NCBI GenBank assembly: GCA_030267965.1
Contig: BRYA01000640.1
Location: forward strand, 2,002 to 63,455
Direction of reading: 5' to 3'
Source of the DNA: Triparma columacea
Taxonomy: Eukaryota > Sar > Bolidophyceae > Parmales > Triparmaceae
Length of the DNA stretch: 61,454 nucleotides
Below are positions 45,370 to 57,100 of the stretch, piece after piece. Position 1 is the stretch's first letter. Each line of letters starts with the position of its first letter. The position numbers were made by a program, and so were the translations under genes. The notes beneath the pieces were generated by a model that saw only the letters and a program-made list of their open reading frames with translations, was not told the origin of the DNA and did no database searches.

Positions 45370-48300
45370 TTACATGAGACGATACTTCGACCCGGTGGAA
45401 GTCTTGACAATCCCAGGCTTTGGATTTTTTACTACGGACGTCGTAATTTTCTGGCCGTCTCGGTAGCTCTTTGAGTTCGAAATGATCCCGACGATCTCGC
45501 CCTTGGAGTTCTGAGACCAGTTCTTGAGGATGGGGATGCCATCCTTTGGGAGAGCTGCGGGGGCGGCCTTCTTGTTGGCGGAGAAGTTCAGATCGAAGAG
45601 GGGCTTCTTGACAGCTGGGGCGGCTTTTGGTTTTGCTTTTGGTCTAACGATTCCCTTTGTCTCCTTTGTCGGTGCGGAAGGCGCAGTTTTCTTGAAGGAG
45701 AAATCAAAAAGAGGCTTCTTGGGAGTTAGAGGTTTAGCCGCCTTTGTGGTCGAGGCTTTTGATTTGGGTAGTTGGGCTTTGGGGCGGAGATCGAACAAGG
45801 GTTTCTTTGGTGGTGCGGCGGACTTGGACGTCGCGGCGGACTTTGACGTCTTGGTGGCCTTGACGACCTTGTTGGGCTTTGTTACTAATTTGGGTTGTTG
45901 GGCTTTGGGGCGGAGATCGAACAAGGGTTTCTTTGGTGGTGCGGCGGACTTGGACGTCGCGGCGGACTTGGACGTCTTGGTGGCCTTGACGACCTTGTTG
46001 GGCTTTGTTACTACCTTCTTGGCGGCAGGGGCCTTCTTGATGGAAAAATCGAACAAAGGTTTCTTGGAGGCAGGAGTGGCAGCTTTCGAAATGGAGGTCT
46101 GAGGAGTGGCCGCCTTGGGACGTTTCTTCAAAGGAATTTGAGATTTGCTAACAGTAGCGGAAGGCACAGCCGGGGACTTGCGTAAGAAGTCGAAGAATGG
46201 TTTCTTCGGCTCGCTTTCGCTTTTCCCCGCTGGAGTCGTAGAAGACTTCTTCACCGCAGTGGTAGGAGCGGCCACCGTTGTCTTCTTTGCCGCGGAGGGT
46301 GGCTTGGGCGTAGGGCGCCCGAAGAGTCTCTTGCTTGGAGGGGGTGTATCAGGAGGTTTCGGGATTGCCGGCTTGCCTCTCTGTTGCGCCTTCCCTTGTG
46401 CCTCCTTCGCTGCCCGAGCTTTGGCGAGGAGCATCTCTTGGTAGGCCTTCCTGTCACTGTCAACTTTCGAGAGGAGGGCAGCCTCGCGCAAAGCGGCCTC
46501 CTTGGTAGCGGCGATTACGGATGCCTCTTCCTCGGCGAGCGCCAGGGCTTGTGCCTTGCTCTGCTTCGCCTGACGAGCCGACTTTTCTTTGTCAATTGCC
46601 GCCCGGCGATCGCTGGCCTCTTTTTCCTTCTGTGCAGCGGCTTCCTTCAGAGCCTTGGCATCAGCCGCGGCCTTTGCGAGCCTGGCCTTCTCTTCATCCT
46701 CCCTTATCTTCTTCTCCTTGGCAAGCTGTTCCTGCCTGGCATTCTCCGACGCTTCGCGGGCAGCGACCTTCCTTGCCTGCGCGGCCTTCATCTCTTCAGC
46801 TCTCAGCTTGTCGGCCTTGTCACGAGCGACTCTCCTCTCCTCTTCCATCCTCCTTCTCTCCGCAGCTTCCTCAGGAGTAGGCTCCTTCGTGAGCTCCTCG
46901 TATGCGCCCTCAACGAGGTCGGGCACTTTCGCAAGCTGCTCGCCGACAAAGTCTGGCACTGGGACCTTCTCCTTCACAATACCAGATAGGCTACCGAACA
47001 ACTTTCCAAGCGGGGTGGCTGGATCGGCGGGAGAAGTGGAAGCCTTGGAGTCAATGATAACCGGCTTCTGAATCTCTGACGCCGAGGGAGCGCTAGGCGT
47101 CGAGGACGTTGAGGAGGAAGCAGAAGGGGGAGGGGGTTCTTGAGAAGGAGCAGTTATCTTGATCATTGTCGGAGGAGTGGACGAGACGGTGGGAAGGTCC
47201 TCGGTTACTTCATCCTCCTCCTCCTCCTCCTCCAACACCACCTCCTCCTCCTCCTCGACAATTTCACTGCCGTCCGGGCTGATGCCCATAGCTTCATCGA
47301 TCATCTCCTCGAGCTCGTCCAAAGAATTGGCTCCAAGCTGTGTCGAGCAGAGAGAGAACCGTTGTTAAAAAAGGGCTGAAAGTTCTTGGAAAGGGTGTCG
47401 AAAGGGTTGGTAGTGCGGAAACGCCCGTCTCTGTCGTCTCACCTCCTTCATGAGTTTTTCCTCTTCCTCCTCCAGTGCATCAAACCCTTCCGCTAGAGCT
47501 TCTGATGCCTCAGCCATGGCTTCCGAGGCTTCAACGACCGCCTCCATCGGTGTCGTGGGGGAAGGCGCGGGAGCATCGGAGACTACCGGTTCCTTATCCT
47601 TTGGGGTAGATAATAATAATCGTCTGACCTCCTTCATGTCCTCTGTCTCCTCCACTTCATCAAGTTCCGCTGATGCCTCAGCCACGGCCTCCGAGGCTTC
47701 AACGATCGGTGGCGTTGTCTTGGGAGAAGGCGCGGGAGGAGCATCCTCAACTCCTGCAGGGTATGGTTTCTCTCCAGCTCGGTCATTCAATACCATTACC
47801 TTGGACTTAGCCTTGACGTTCTCAATGGTGCAGGCGAGGTAGTTGGTCTTGAAGGTCTCGAAATCACCGGCGTTTGATTTACCCTCCTTCCAAGATGCGT
47901 AGGCGAGAAGGGCGGCGTCATCGTAGATGACGGGGGGAGGGATTGAGGAGGGTGTAGGGGAAGAGGAGGCAACAGGTGGGGTAGAGGATGTTTCTGGAGA
48001 GGCATCTTTGGTCTCAGCATCTTTGACACCTGCAGGGTAAGGCTGAGGAGAAATGACGAATAAACGGTTAGAAATGACTTTGGGGAAAGGCGCTTCTGGT
48101 AAGTGCAAATCCTTGGCTGGTTCACCTCACCTCTTCACCTGCAAGGTCGTTGAGGACTTTGACTTTGGCCTTTGCCTTGACGTTCTCGATTGTGCATGCG
48201 AAGTAGTTTGTCTTGAAGACCTCGAAGTCACCGACGCTACCAGAGTTCTCCTTCTTCCAATCGTCAAATGCCAATTGAGCAGCTTCGTCGAAGACAATGG

Positions 48301-48502
48301 GTTGAGGGGAGGAAGAGGGAGGGGAAGGGGTGGAGGTGGATGACGGCGAGGAGCCTGAAGCAGCGCGAATTGCATCCATTGCTGGGTTTGACGACGAGAA
48401 TATCGCGGTGTTTTGCTTTACTGTGTTGTGGAGAGAAAAAGCATACGAGGTGGTGATTGTGTTGGCGATTAAACAAAGCACCGAAGCATGACTGAACTTC
48501 AT
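45370..48502 (-). CDS. Secretory/plastid-leader protein with doubled module and KKPLFD repeats
   Basis: Exons 48502-48131, 48042-47443 and 47337-45370 (979 residues; both junctions phase 0). The N-terminus is a signal peptide (MKFSHASVLCLIANTITTSYA) followed by F at +1, the hallmark of ochrophyte plastid leaders. A module of about 60 residues occurs twice, once per exon: FDEAAQLAFDDWKKENSGSV and YDDAALLAYASWKEGKSNAG, each followed by DFExFKTNYxACTIENVKAK and VxVLNDxAGE. An acidic stretch and a long Ala/Lys/Glu helix come next. At least six KKPLFDF/KKPLFDL repeats follow, two of them in a 50-residue near-perfect duplication. The end is a compact domain (WSQNSKGEIVGIISNSKSYR, DGQKITTSVV, STGSKYRL) of a kind recurrent in stramenopile proteins. 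Function unknown; a structural plastid or envelope protein is plausible. Confidence 0.75.
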
Positions 48503-48831
48503 CTTGGTAGGTGGAGGGTTAAGTGCTTAGATTTATAATGGTTTGAAGGTAGATGAAGGATAAAGACGAAGAGGAAATAGATTAAGAGAGAGATTTAGAG
48601 TTTGAGGAAAATCCAGAGAAAAAGGAGGGGCAGGATGGGGCAGGAGGAGAGGAGAAAAGGAGACAGCTCCTCTCTCTTCTCTGGCTAGTATCTCTGCTTA
48701 GCATCTCTGTTTATCACTACTGGAGAGATACATATCTCCCCCAAGCACACACACAGCCTAGCATTGCATACCCTTTCCTCCCCTTTCCCTGCAAAAGTTA
48801 GGGCTCCGGCATCGCATCACATCCCAATCCT
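48503..48831. promoter_or_regulatory. Divergent promoter region
   Basis: 329 bp between the starts of the plastid-leader gene (minus) and the PEX14-PUB gene (plus). It contains an imperfect inverted repeat around 48645-48685 (GGAGAGGAGAA... / ...CTCCTCTCTC) and ACATATCTCC. Assigned as promoter by position only. Confidence 0.35.
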
Positions 48832-50100
48832 ATGGAAAGCCCTTCCTCAGACCTTGATAGGTCATACCGTCTATTGACATCCCAGAATATACCACAGAGC
48901 ACATCGCAGAGGGTAGTATTCCTTAGATTGAAAGGTGTTCCTGATGAAATTATAGAGAGTGCTCTCGCTAAAATCAGGGAGGACAGAGGCCTTGACAGAG
49001 GAGGGATGCTTGAGGAGGAGAACAAAGACGACTGGATAGATAGATGGGGGCATGCGATCGCGGGATTTGTAGGCACTGTGGTGGGGGTCTCATTGGTGAA
49101 GGGGGTTAGGTGGTTAAACGGGGACGATTCCAATCTCTTTGGCGAGGTTAAGGGGGAAGAGGGGGAGGAGGAGGAGGAGGGTAAAGATGTATTGGATGGG
49201 GAAAGGGGGGAGCTTGGGATGGGAGGGGAAGATATTGCCGGGGAGGAGGGAGAGCATGTGGGAACCTCAAACAATGCAGACGTCAACACTCTATCAGAAC
49301 AAGCTGAAATGGACATCGTTGAAGGCTTGATTCCAGATGATGATGACGAAAATGAAGATGGGCAATCTTACTACGGTGGGGCTTCAGAAGGAGGTGCCAA
49401 TCAAGAGGATTCTGCAGGTGAGAAAGAACGATAGGCGCTAGCACGGTAGTGGCTCTCTAATAAATGCCTCTAATCATTGTAATACCCCTCCCTCCTCACA
49501 GGTATCAAGAACTCGGTACCGCTCCCTCCAATGCCCCCTTTAAAAGAAGCAACGACAGAAGAGAGGGAAGAGAGGAGGGCTCTCGCCAACAGCGCAATGA
49601 AGAGCCTCAGGAGGAAGCAGGAGGAGAAGAAGGGGGGGGAGGAGGTGGCTGGACAGGAGGGCAGAGAAGGGGAAGGAGAAGGGGCTGCACGGAAGGAAGA
49701 GAAACTCGGAGAGGAGGAGATCAACACTGATACTGATACCGATACCGCCACCACAGCAGCAACACATGTAAATCCCAACTTTCCCCTCCCCTCTCCAGCC
49801 TCACTCAAGGAGATTCTAGCCCCAGCTTCATCCTACACCCCCTCGCGACTCCGTCTCCTCAAGCTGTTCGTAAGTAACATCCTCCGCTTCCCCACCTCCC
49901 CCGCGTACACGACGATCCCGACAACGAGCTCACAGTTTAGGGCACAGCTAGGAAAGGATGACGTAGGGGGGAAGGCACTGAGGGCGTTCGGGTTTTTAGA
50001 AATCGAGGGGAAGTATGTTTGGAAGGGGGAGGAGGAGAGACTTAAAGTTGTTGTTGATGTTATTAAGGAGATTGAGAACGAAAGGAAAACTGAGGCATGA
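48832..50100 (+). CDS. PEX14-like N-terminal domain fused to PUB-like domain
   Basis: Exons 48832-49417 and 49502-50100 (394 residues, phase 1 match). Residues about 8-45 (YRLLTSQNIPQSTSQRVVFL, RLKGVPDEIIESAL) match the PEX14 N-terminal fold 'FL....V...P...R..FLxxKGLTxxEIxxAL', the peroxisomal docking domain for PEX5. One hydrophobic segment follows (HAIAGFVGTVVGVSLVKGV, residues about 75-93), placed as in PEX14. An acidic, low-complexity linker leads to a C-terminal helical domain (LRLLKLFVSNILRFPTSPAY, FRAQLGKDDVGGKALRAFGF, KYVW), which fits a PUB/PUG domain. PUB domains bind the tail of the AAA ATPase p97/Cdc48 or relatives. The pairing is unusual. If the N-terminal match is wrong, the protein is still a tail-rich membrane-anchored PUB protein. 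Confidence 0.65.
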
Positions 50101-50266
50101 ATGGATAAGGATGAGATTTTTGGAGAGTTCGTGGAGTGAACTTGAAAATACAATGCGCTCCTATTTTAGTTTTTCGTAATCTACCTATCTAATCTGCAAA
50201 TGTGTGGTACACAAATCAAAGGAATCGGAATGACAAAGCCAAATTGTCCAAATTTGTAGCCAATTT

Positions 50267-53200
50267 ATGGCGCACACTCTACTGCTCGATGCCGCATCAG
50301 AGTCCGGTAGCGGTGCTCTGAAATGCAGAACAGCGTTTGCATTTGCCGGCATTAAACTTGAAGAGGGAAAACTTGGTGCTAATGCTTCTGCTACGACGAG
50401 GGGTGAGTAAAAAAGTGATCATTTTGAGCTTACCTCTAGACCCCTTATCTTCTGTTAAACAATTTTGCGAATAAGACAATATATCACTCGCCCTTACTTA
50501 AACGAAACCTTCCTAACACCCCTTTCCTGCACTCAAATGTCCCTCATCCCGTTCGTCGAATGCGTGGTGGCATCATCTAATTCTCCCTCATCCTCATGTA
50601 ACTCTTCCAAACTCTCGCATTCTACCCAATCTACTAATCGTTACTACTCTCAGGACTCGAACTGATCACTCCCGGTGCCAACTCATCAAAAATTGGCCAG
50701 TCTTCAGCTATTCTTCGCTACGTTGCCAAGCTCTCTCCCTACAGCAACCTTTATGGTCCAGGCGACCGCTTCACCAAGGCTCAAGTCGACCAGTGGCTCG
50801 ATTTTGTCTGGGCAGAGCTGGACGTTCCTTCCGCTGCCCTCACCATTGCCCCCGAAGGTGACATTAAGAAGTCCATCCAAGGAGACATTGCTAAGTCCTT
50901 GTCAATCGTCGACGCGCACCTTGTCGAGCACACTTACCTCGCCTGCGACTTCATCACCGTCGCCGACATCTCCCTCGCCTGCAGCATCCTCGCCGCCGGC
51001 CCCGTCAGCTCCTCCACCCCCAACCTCTCCAGGTGGTTCACCACCATTGCGAACCATCCCAAGATCGCCCCCCTTTTCGGGGGATCGTCTTCCGGAGCTG
51101 GTGCTACCTCAGCTTCCGGCGGCACTCCTCTCGTAGACCTAGGCCTACAACTGTCTGGCGTCCCCCCCCCCGTCGCCCCCACCCTCTACAAGCGTGGCCG
51201 CATTCGTATCAAGGAGGTGAGTTGGTGAACACCGATGCTAACTGGTTGCGGTGCAGTTTTGGAGCAATCATGTACAAGAAGTTCTAATCCCCTTCCTCCT
51301 CCTGCCCCCACAGCTCCTCTCCACTCCCTCCCTCATTGGTTCTACCGTAACTGTATCTGGCTGGTCCAGGACCACCAGAAACGCCGACGCCGGAAAGCTC
51401 CTCTTTGTCGAGCTCAACGATGGCTCCACTTCCCTTAGCATTCAGTGCGTGATGAAGAACACCTCCACCGGCTTTGACAACTGCAAGGCCTCTGGAGGGA
51501 CTGGGGCCTCCTTCACCTTTACCGGAGAGCTCGTAGAGTCAGAGGGCAAGGGACAGTCGTGTGAGATACAGGTCATCAAGGGAGAGTGCGTTGGTCCCGT
51601 TTACGGTGGTGAGGTAAGTGGCAGTCTGCTGGGTTTGGTACAAAGGGGAAATGGGTTAGGAAAGGATTTAGACAGGAATCTCAAGTCAAGCCTAATCCCT
51701 TTCGCTATTCACTTTTGCCTCCCAGAACATGGCCATCGGGGGAGCCAACTATCCCCTCTCAAAGAAGAGCCACGGCCTCGAGCACCTTCGCCAGCATGCT
51801 CACCTCCGGCCTCGCGCCAAGGTTCACGCCGCCGCCATGAGGATCCGCCACGCCATGGCCTTTGCCACCCACAAGTTCTTCAACGACAATGGATTCCTCT
51901 ACATCCACACCCCCATTGTGACGTGCGCGGACTGCGAGGGGGCCGGGGAACAGTTCGGAATCACCACCATGCTAGGCACCGACCCACACAAGACCGATGT
52001 CAAGGTCCCTTATGTCGAGGAGCCGAAGAAGAAGGAAGGCGCCGAGAAGGAAGGAGGGAACGAGAAGGGCGGCGAGGAAGGCGGTAAGACTAGGTGTAAA
52101 TGGTGCAGGCCCTTTCCACCCGTTACTAACTCAACTCAAAACAACTGCTTTGCTGTATTGTATTCGCAGGGGGACAGTCCAACAAGGCCAAGAAGAAGGC
52201 CGCCAAGAAGGCCGCAGCTTTGGCTAAGAAGGCCGCCATGGAGGCCGCGAAGGGAGGGAAGCCAGCGGATGACCCACTTCCCGTTGGTGCCGTAGACTAC
52301 AGCAAGGACTTTTTCGGTAAAAGGGCGAACCTAACCGTGTCCGGACAGTTGAACGTCGAGACTCACTGCTGCGCGCTCTCCGATGTCTACACCTTCGGCC
52401 CTACCTTCCGCGCCGAGAACTCGCACACCAGCCGGCACCTCGCCGAGTTCTGGATGATCGAGCCAGAGATTGCCTTTGCCGACCTCCACACTGACATGGA
52501 CCTCGCGGAGGATTACATCAAGTATTGCGTGAAGTACGCCCTGGAGTGCTGCAAGGAAGACCTCGAGTTCTTCGAGGAGTCGCAATTCGGGGAGAAGGGA
52601 TTGATCAAGAGGCTCAACAACGTGATCGAGTCCCCTTTCAAGGTAAGTAAGGAGGCAGGAGGAAGTGTGAGCGAACGAGTTTAAATTGGTAGGGTTATGC
52701 ATTTTGTTATGGTTATGAAGACATCTCGCGTGGGAATCTCTCCGAGTGGGCTCATTACCCAATCTCTATGAAGACACCATCACGGCATACGTCATCCTTG
52801 CTCTGAACTTTAATGAAATGCGGGGAGGCTGAGGAAAGGGAATGCTAGTAAATCAATTGAAGCCAAATTCCTCACCTGCCCTCGCCCTTCTCCTCCAAAA
52901 CCACGTTCGTCCATCTCCCACCACACCCTTGCCAAACACACAGCGCCTCACTTACACTGAAGGCATCGAGCTCCTCAAAAAAACTGTCGCCGACGGACAC
53001 CAGTTCGAAGAATCCAAAATCGAGTGGGGCATGGATCTCGGTTCTGAGCACGAGAGGTACCTTTGTGAGACCATCTTCAAAAAGCCTGTCATCCTCACTG
53101 ACTACCCCAAAGATATCAAGGCCTTCTACATGAAGCTCAACCCCGACGAGAAGACTGTTGCAGCCGCTGACATTCTTGTCCCCAAGATCGGCGAGCTTGT

Positions 53201-53429
53201 GGGAGGATCCCAGAGGGAGCATCGCCACGACGTCCTCCTTGAACGCTGCAAGCAGAGCGGGCTGGAGCCCAAGGCTATTTGGTGGTACTTGGAATTGAGA
53301 AAGTTCGGAACCATGCCCCATGCAGGCTTTGGACTTGGGTTCGAGAGGCTCATCCTCTTCATCACCGGGCTAGAGAACATTAGGGACGTCATCCCTTTCC
53401 CCCGTACACCAGGAGTGGCTGAGTTTTAA
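50267..53429 (+). CDS. NARS1: Cytosolic asparaginyl-tRNA synthetase with GST-like N-terminus
   Basis: Six exons: 50267-50402, 50654-51216, 51314-51613, 51726-52083, 52170-52642 and 52944-53429 (771 residues; phases 1,0,0,1,0 match). Residues about 1-210 look like a GST fold ([45 protein letters not shown]), used by other eukaryotic synthetases for complex assembly. An OB-fold anticodon domain follows ([27 protein letters not shown]). The class II core then has [20 protein letters not shown] with DCEGAGEQF, motif 2 [21 protein letters not shown] (typical of AsnRS), and motif 3 [22 protein letters not shown] Lys/Ala/Gly-rich insertion (about 45 residues, spanning the 52084-52169 intron) interrupts the catalytic domain. 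It charges tRNA-Asn with Asn. The last intron, at 301 nt, is the longest in the gene. Confidence 0.92.
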
Positions 53430-54115
53430 AGAACAAGGTAATCAAAAAGTATTTATAAAAACAGTTTATAGACATTTTTATTCATGCATTTGAAGTCGAC
53501 GACATGGAGGACGAGCGGATGCTACGCATTTGCTTGCTGTTGTTGTTTGGTTGGGTGTTGTGAGTAGGGAGGGATGAAGGGCAAATTGTCTTGCCTTGGC
53601 TAAACTCGCTGTGAGAAGATATTATCGACTATTAGCGTGTGAGAAAACTAACAAAGCAAATAAGAACCACCTAAACACAAACTAATTGACGAAGCGAAGG
53701 TGACAAGGGATTTAAAATCTAGGACATCCCGAGGCTTTCCTTGTCGACAACTTCTTGGGACCATTGGAGGAGTGGGGCTACAGGACGCGTGGTGAAGAGG
53801 TAAGCTGGGAGGGCGGGTGATCGGGGGAGGGGGGAGAGAGTAGAGGAGAAGTGGGGAGGGTAGGAAAACGTTAAGAGAGGAGGAGGAGGAAAAGTCCGAA
53901 TCCGAATCCGAGGAGAAACAGCTCTAAAAATGAGCAGTGAAAAGCGCATGGGAAAAAATGAGCAAAATTTCTCTGATTTTGGAAAATATAATGCGCTCAC
54001 CTTACGAATATGCCAACTTACGATATCTTCACTCACACCAAAAAACGCCGCTCCACCGTCAATTTTCGCATGTCGATCACGAACGCATGATTTTCAGCAC
54101 CCAATCAAGATCGTC
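53430..54115. other. Intergenic and leader before the telomeric giant gene
   Basis: No gene is supported. An in-frame ATG at 53930 would add 62 low-complexity residues to the next gene. I prefer the ATG at 54116, because the codons between read like leader sequence (many Ser/Thr/His, no acidic pattern as downstream). Confidence 0.45.
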
Positions 54116-57100
54116 ATGGAGGGCGAGGTTGAAGCAGATGCGGGAGTCGTGAATGACGCCGGCGAGACCAACTATGCCTCCAAGCCCCCCTCAAGCCCCA
54201 ATCAAACACTCTCCGCAATACACGGTCCCGTAGATATCGATTACACAGCTCTTGGCCCCGAACAAGTCAAACTTATCAAGCTTCTGGATGACCGAGGAGC
54301 CATTCAAGGCCTCATAGACAACTCTACCGGTGTCGATGTGAAGGTTATGGAGCTTGCTGCTGTCTTCCACGACGAGCGCGACAAGATCATTGGCTTTCTC
54401 CTCACCGATTGCGAGCAGGGCAAGTTCCGAAGGAAGACCCTCCAGGAGTATGACGAAAAGGAAGGAGTCGTTCACAGACTCGTCTACTGGCAGCACTACG
54501 GCAGCGGGAATAAGTTTGTCGAATTTCTCCTCGACGTCAAAATTGTCTCTCCTGACAAATCGACGAACATTATGGAGTTGGCACCCCTTGATGAGGATGA
54601 CCTTTCTGATGAGGCGACTGCGATGCTTAACGAAATTCAAGCGTCAATAAAGACCAAGACTGTCAAACGAGGTGTCATTAAGGGCAAGCTCAGCTTCACT
54701 GACTTTGAGTTGGGACAAACTGCAGTCACCATGGTGGGCACTCTCAAGGCAGAGAAGAGAGCAACAGAGATAACACCAGAAGTTAATGTCCGCACAGTCA
54801 AAAGCTTTAAGAGTGCGAGATCCATGAGATCTAGTGTTGAAGGCAGCCCAGGCAGGACCAAGAAGGGCGACGTCAAAGTTGCGTATGCAGCAGTAAAGGT
54901 TATAATGGAGGAGGTCGGGAAGAAGTTCAGACAGCCTGCAGTCATTGACGAGCGGAGGAAGATGCACTTTGTGGAAGAGGTCATGCCGAGAGCACCGCAC
55001 CTGACAATAGAGGAGGAGGCAATGTTGGAGAGGGTTAGGGGGCTAGAGAAGGAACTTCACACAAAGGGAAAGAGAGTCAAGGGGACATTGAAGGAGGGAG
55101 TGGACAAGTTCCTGTGGAGAGAGAGGGACAATGTGTGGGGAGGGTTTGGAGTCACTGTGGACAAGTCAGCAAAGGGTGTTTTGGCAGAGCAATTTCTGCT
55201 TGACACATTCGCGGGGTCAGAGGAGCACTTCAAAAATAATGGGAACTTACCAAGGGTGATCAGAAATGGCGTCGACAAAACTAGAAGCTTGCATCAACAT
55301 TTTGGTGTGAAGCTCCCTGCCATCACCAATCGACTATTTGAGATGTGGTTTGTGTGGAAGGAGGCTAAATTGGACAATGGCCAGACTGCATACATACTAG
55401 GATTTGTGCCTTTGCGTGAATATTATGGGGCAAGCTTCACCAACCTTAGCAAGGACGGCTTCGTAGTTGGAGTAACAAGAGGAATCTACATCATGGCCGA
55501 GGTTGCCCCAAATGTCTGTAGGGTGACACGCATTCAAACAGTTGACCTGAAATTTAGTGGCATTCATAAGACAGTGATGGAAAAAGCCATTGACTACATT
55601 ACAAGGAGTCACCTTGTTGAGGCCAACAGGTTGCAGAAGAAGTTCAGGAGGAACGGGAAGGAAGTTGATGCTGAGGTCAGGGAGGCCTTGGTGGAGAGGA
55701 TGAGGGAGGGTGTTGAGTTGGAGGAGGACCAGAAGAAGGTGTTTGGGGAGTTGGAGAAGCTCTTTGGTGGGGAGGATGAAAAAGGGTGGGGGCCTCTTGA
55801 GTCACCTTACGAGGGAGTGAAGATGAAAATCAAGTACCAGCAACAGGTACAGGGAGAGAGGAGCCTTGCTCTTGGACAAGGGGAAAGTAAAGCAGATTGC
55901 ACTGCAGAGGAGGCAGCTGCATGGTTCTTTGAGTACTGCAGCAGGGAGAGGACGCGAATTGACAGGGAAGAGGGAAATCATGCAAGATTTGAGATTAGAA
56001 AGGCAGATAATAGGATAAACGAGAAGCTCGTCGCCTTCATCAAGAAGATGCCAAAACTTCTCAACAACCGCGATTTTATGGTCAAGTTCGTTTGGAGGAA
56101 GGAAGAAATTGGTAGTTACACTGTAGCAGGGATATCAGTGGACGGGAACCCAGATTACGGAGAAAATACAAGAAAGCTGGTGAGAGGAACTTCAAAGTTG
56201 CTTATCACTGCAACCAACATAAAGAGTGTTGGGAGCATACCTCAGTGTAATATTAGGACTCTCCTATACTTTGACCTTGGTGGATATGTTCCCACTTCCG
56301 TTTTGGACAAAAGAATGCCAAAGGCTCTGAAAATTTTAGACAGCATGTCAAGAACTTTTGATCAGAGCAAGGAAGTTGACAAAGCTGCACTGGCTTCGCT
56401 TGCCAACATTATCAAGAATGAGCTCCAAGATTATACAGATGAGGAGGAGGATGCAATCGGGAAAGGGAAGGAGTTTTATGAGAAGTGCAAAGAAAGTGTG
56501 AGAACATATAATCTCAATAGTCCTGATGAAAAGGTTGAGTTAAAGGGAGTTCATGTCAATGGAGAAAGCCTTGGAAGCGGTGTAGCAGTTACAGTTGTAG
56601 ATGCTAGCGTAGAGGAGTGCGCAGCACATGCAATTATGAACCTTAACAGCCGTGAAAAAAGGAATAATCTAAGAAAGCACGGGATAGTTGAAATGACAGT
56701 GAAGAAGGTAAATGACCACTCCCTCTACTACTTCACTACAAGAGACCTTGGCATCCCTGGTATTGCTCTGCGTGAGTTCAGAACCAAGGTCACGTGGATG
56801 AAGGCAAATGAAGGTAACAAAGATACTGTGTGGATTAATTTCAATAGTACAGATGACTTGAGGGAGGAGCACCCTGTTAAGAGAGGTAATGTCGTTGCTT
56901 CTATTCACACCTTCTGGGTCTTTGAGGAGTTGAGCTTTAAAGGTGAAGTTCCACAGACAAGAGTAACAATGCAATCAAAAGTGAATTTACATAGTCATAT
57001 ACCTACCCAAATTATGAATAGGCTTGGCTCAGGACTCCTCAAAGGAGTTTCTATACTGCGAAAAAAGTTTGACAAGAGCAAAGAGATTGATGCCTTCAAG

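Noticed and set aside
53930..54115. Upstream in-frame ATG of the giant gene
   Set aside because: The 62 added residues look like leader DNA; kept only as an alternative start.
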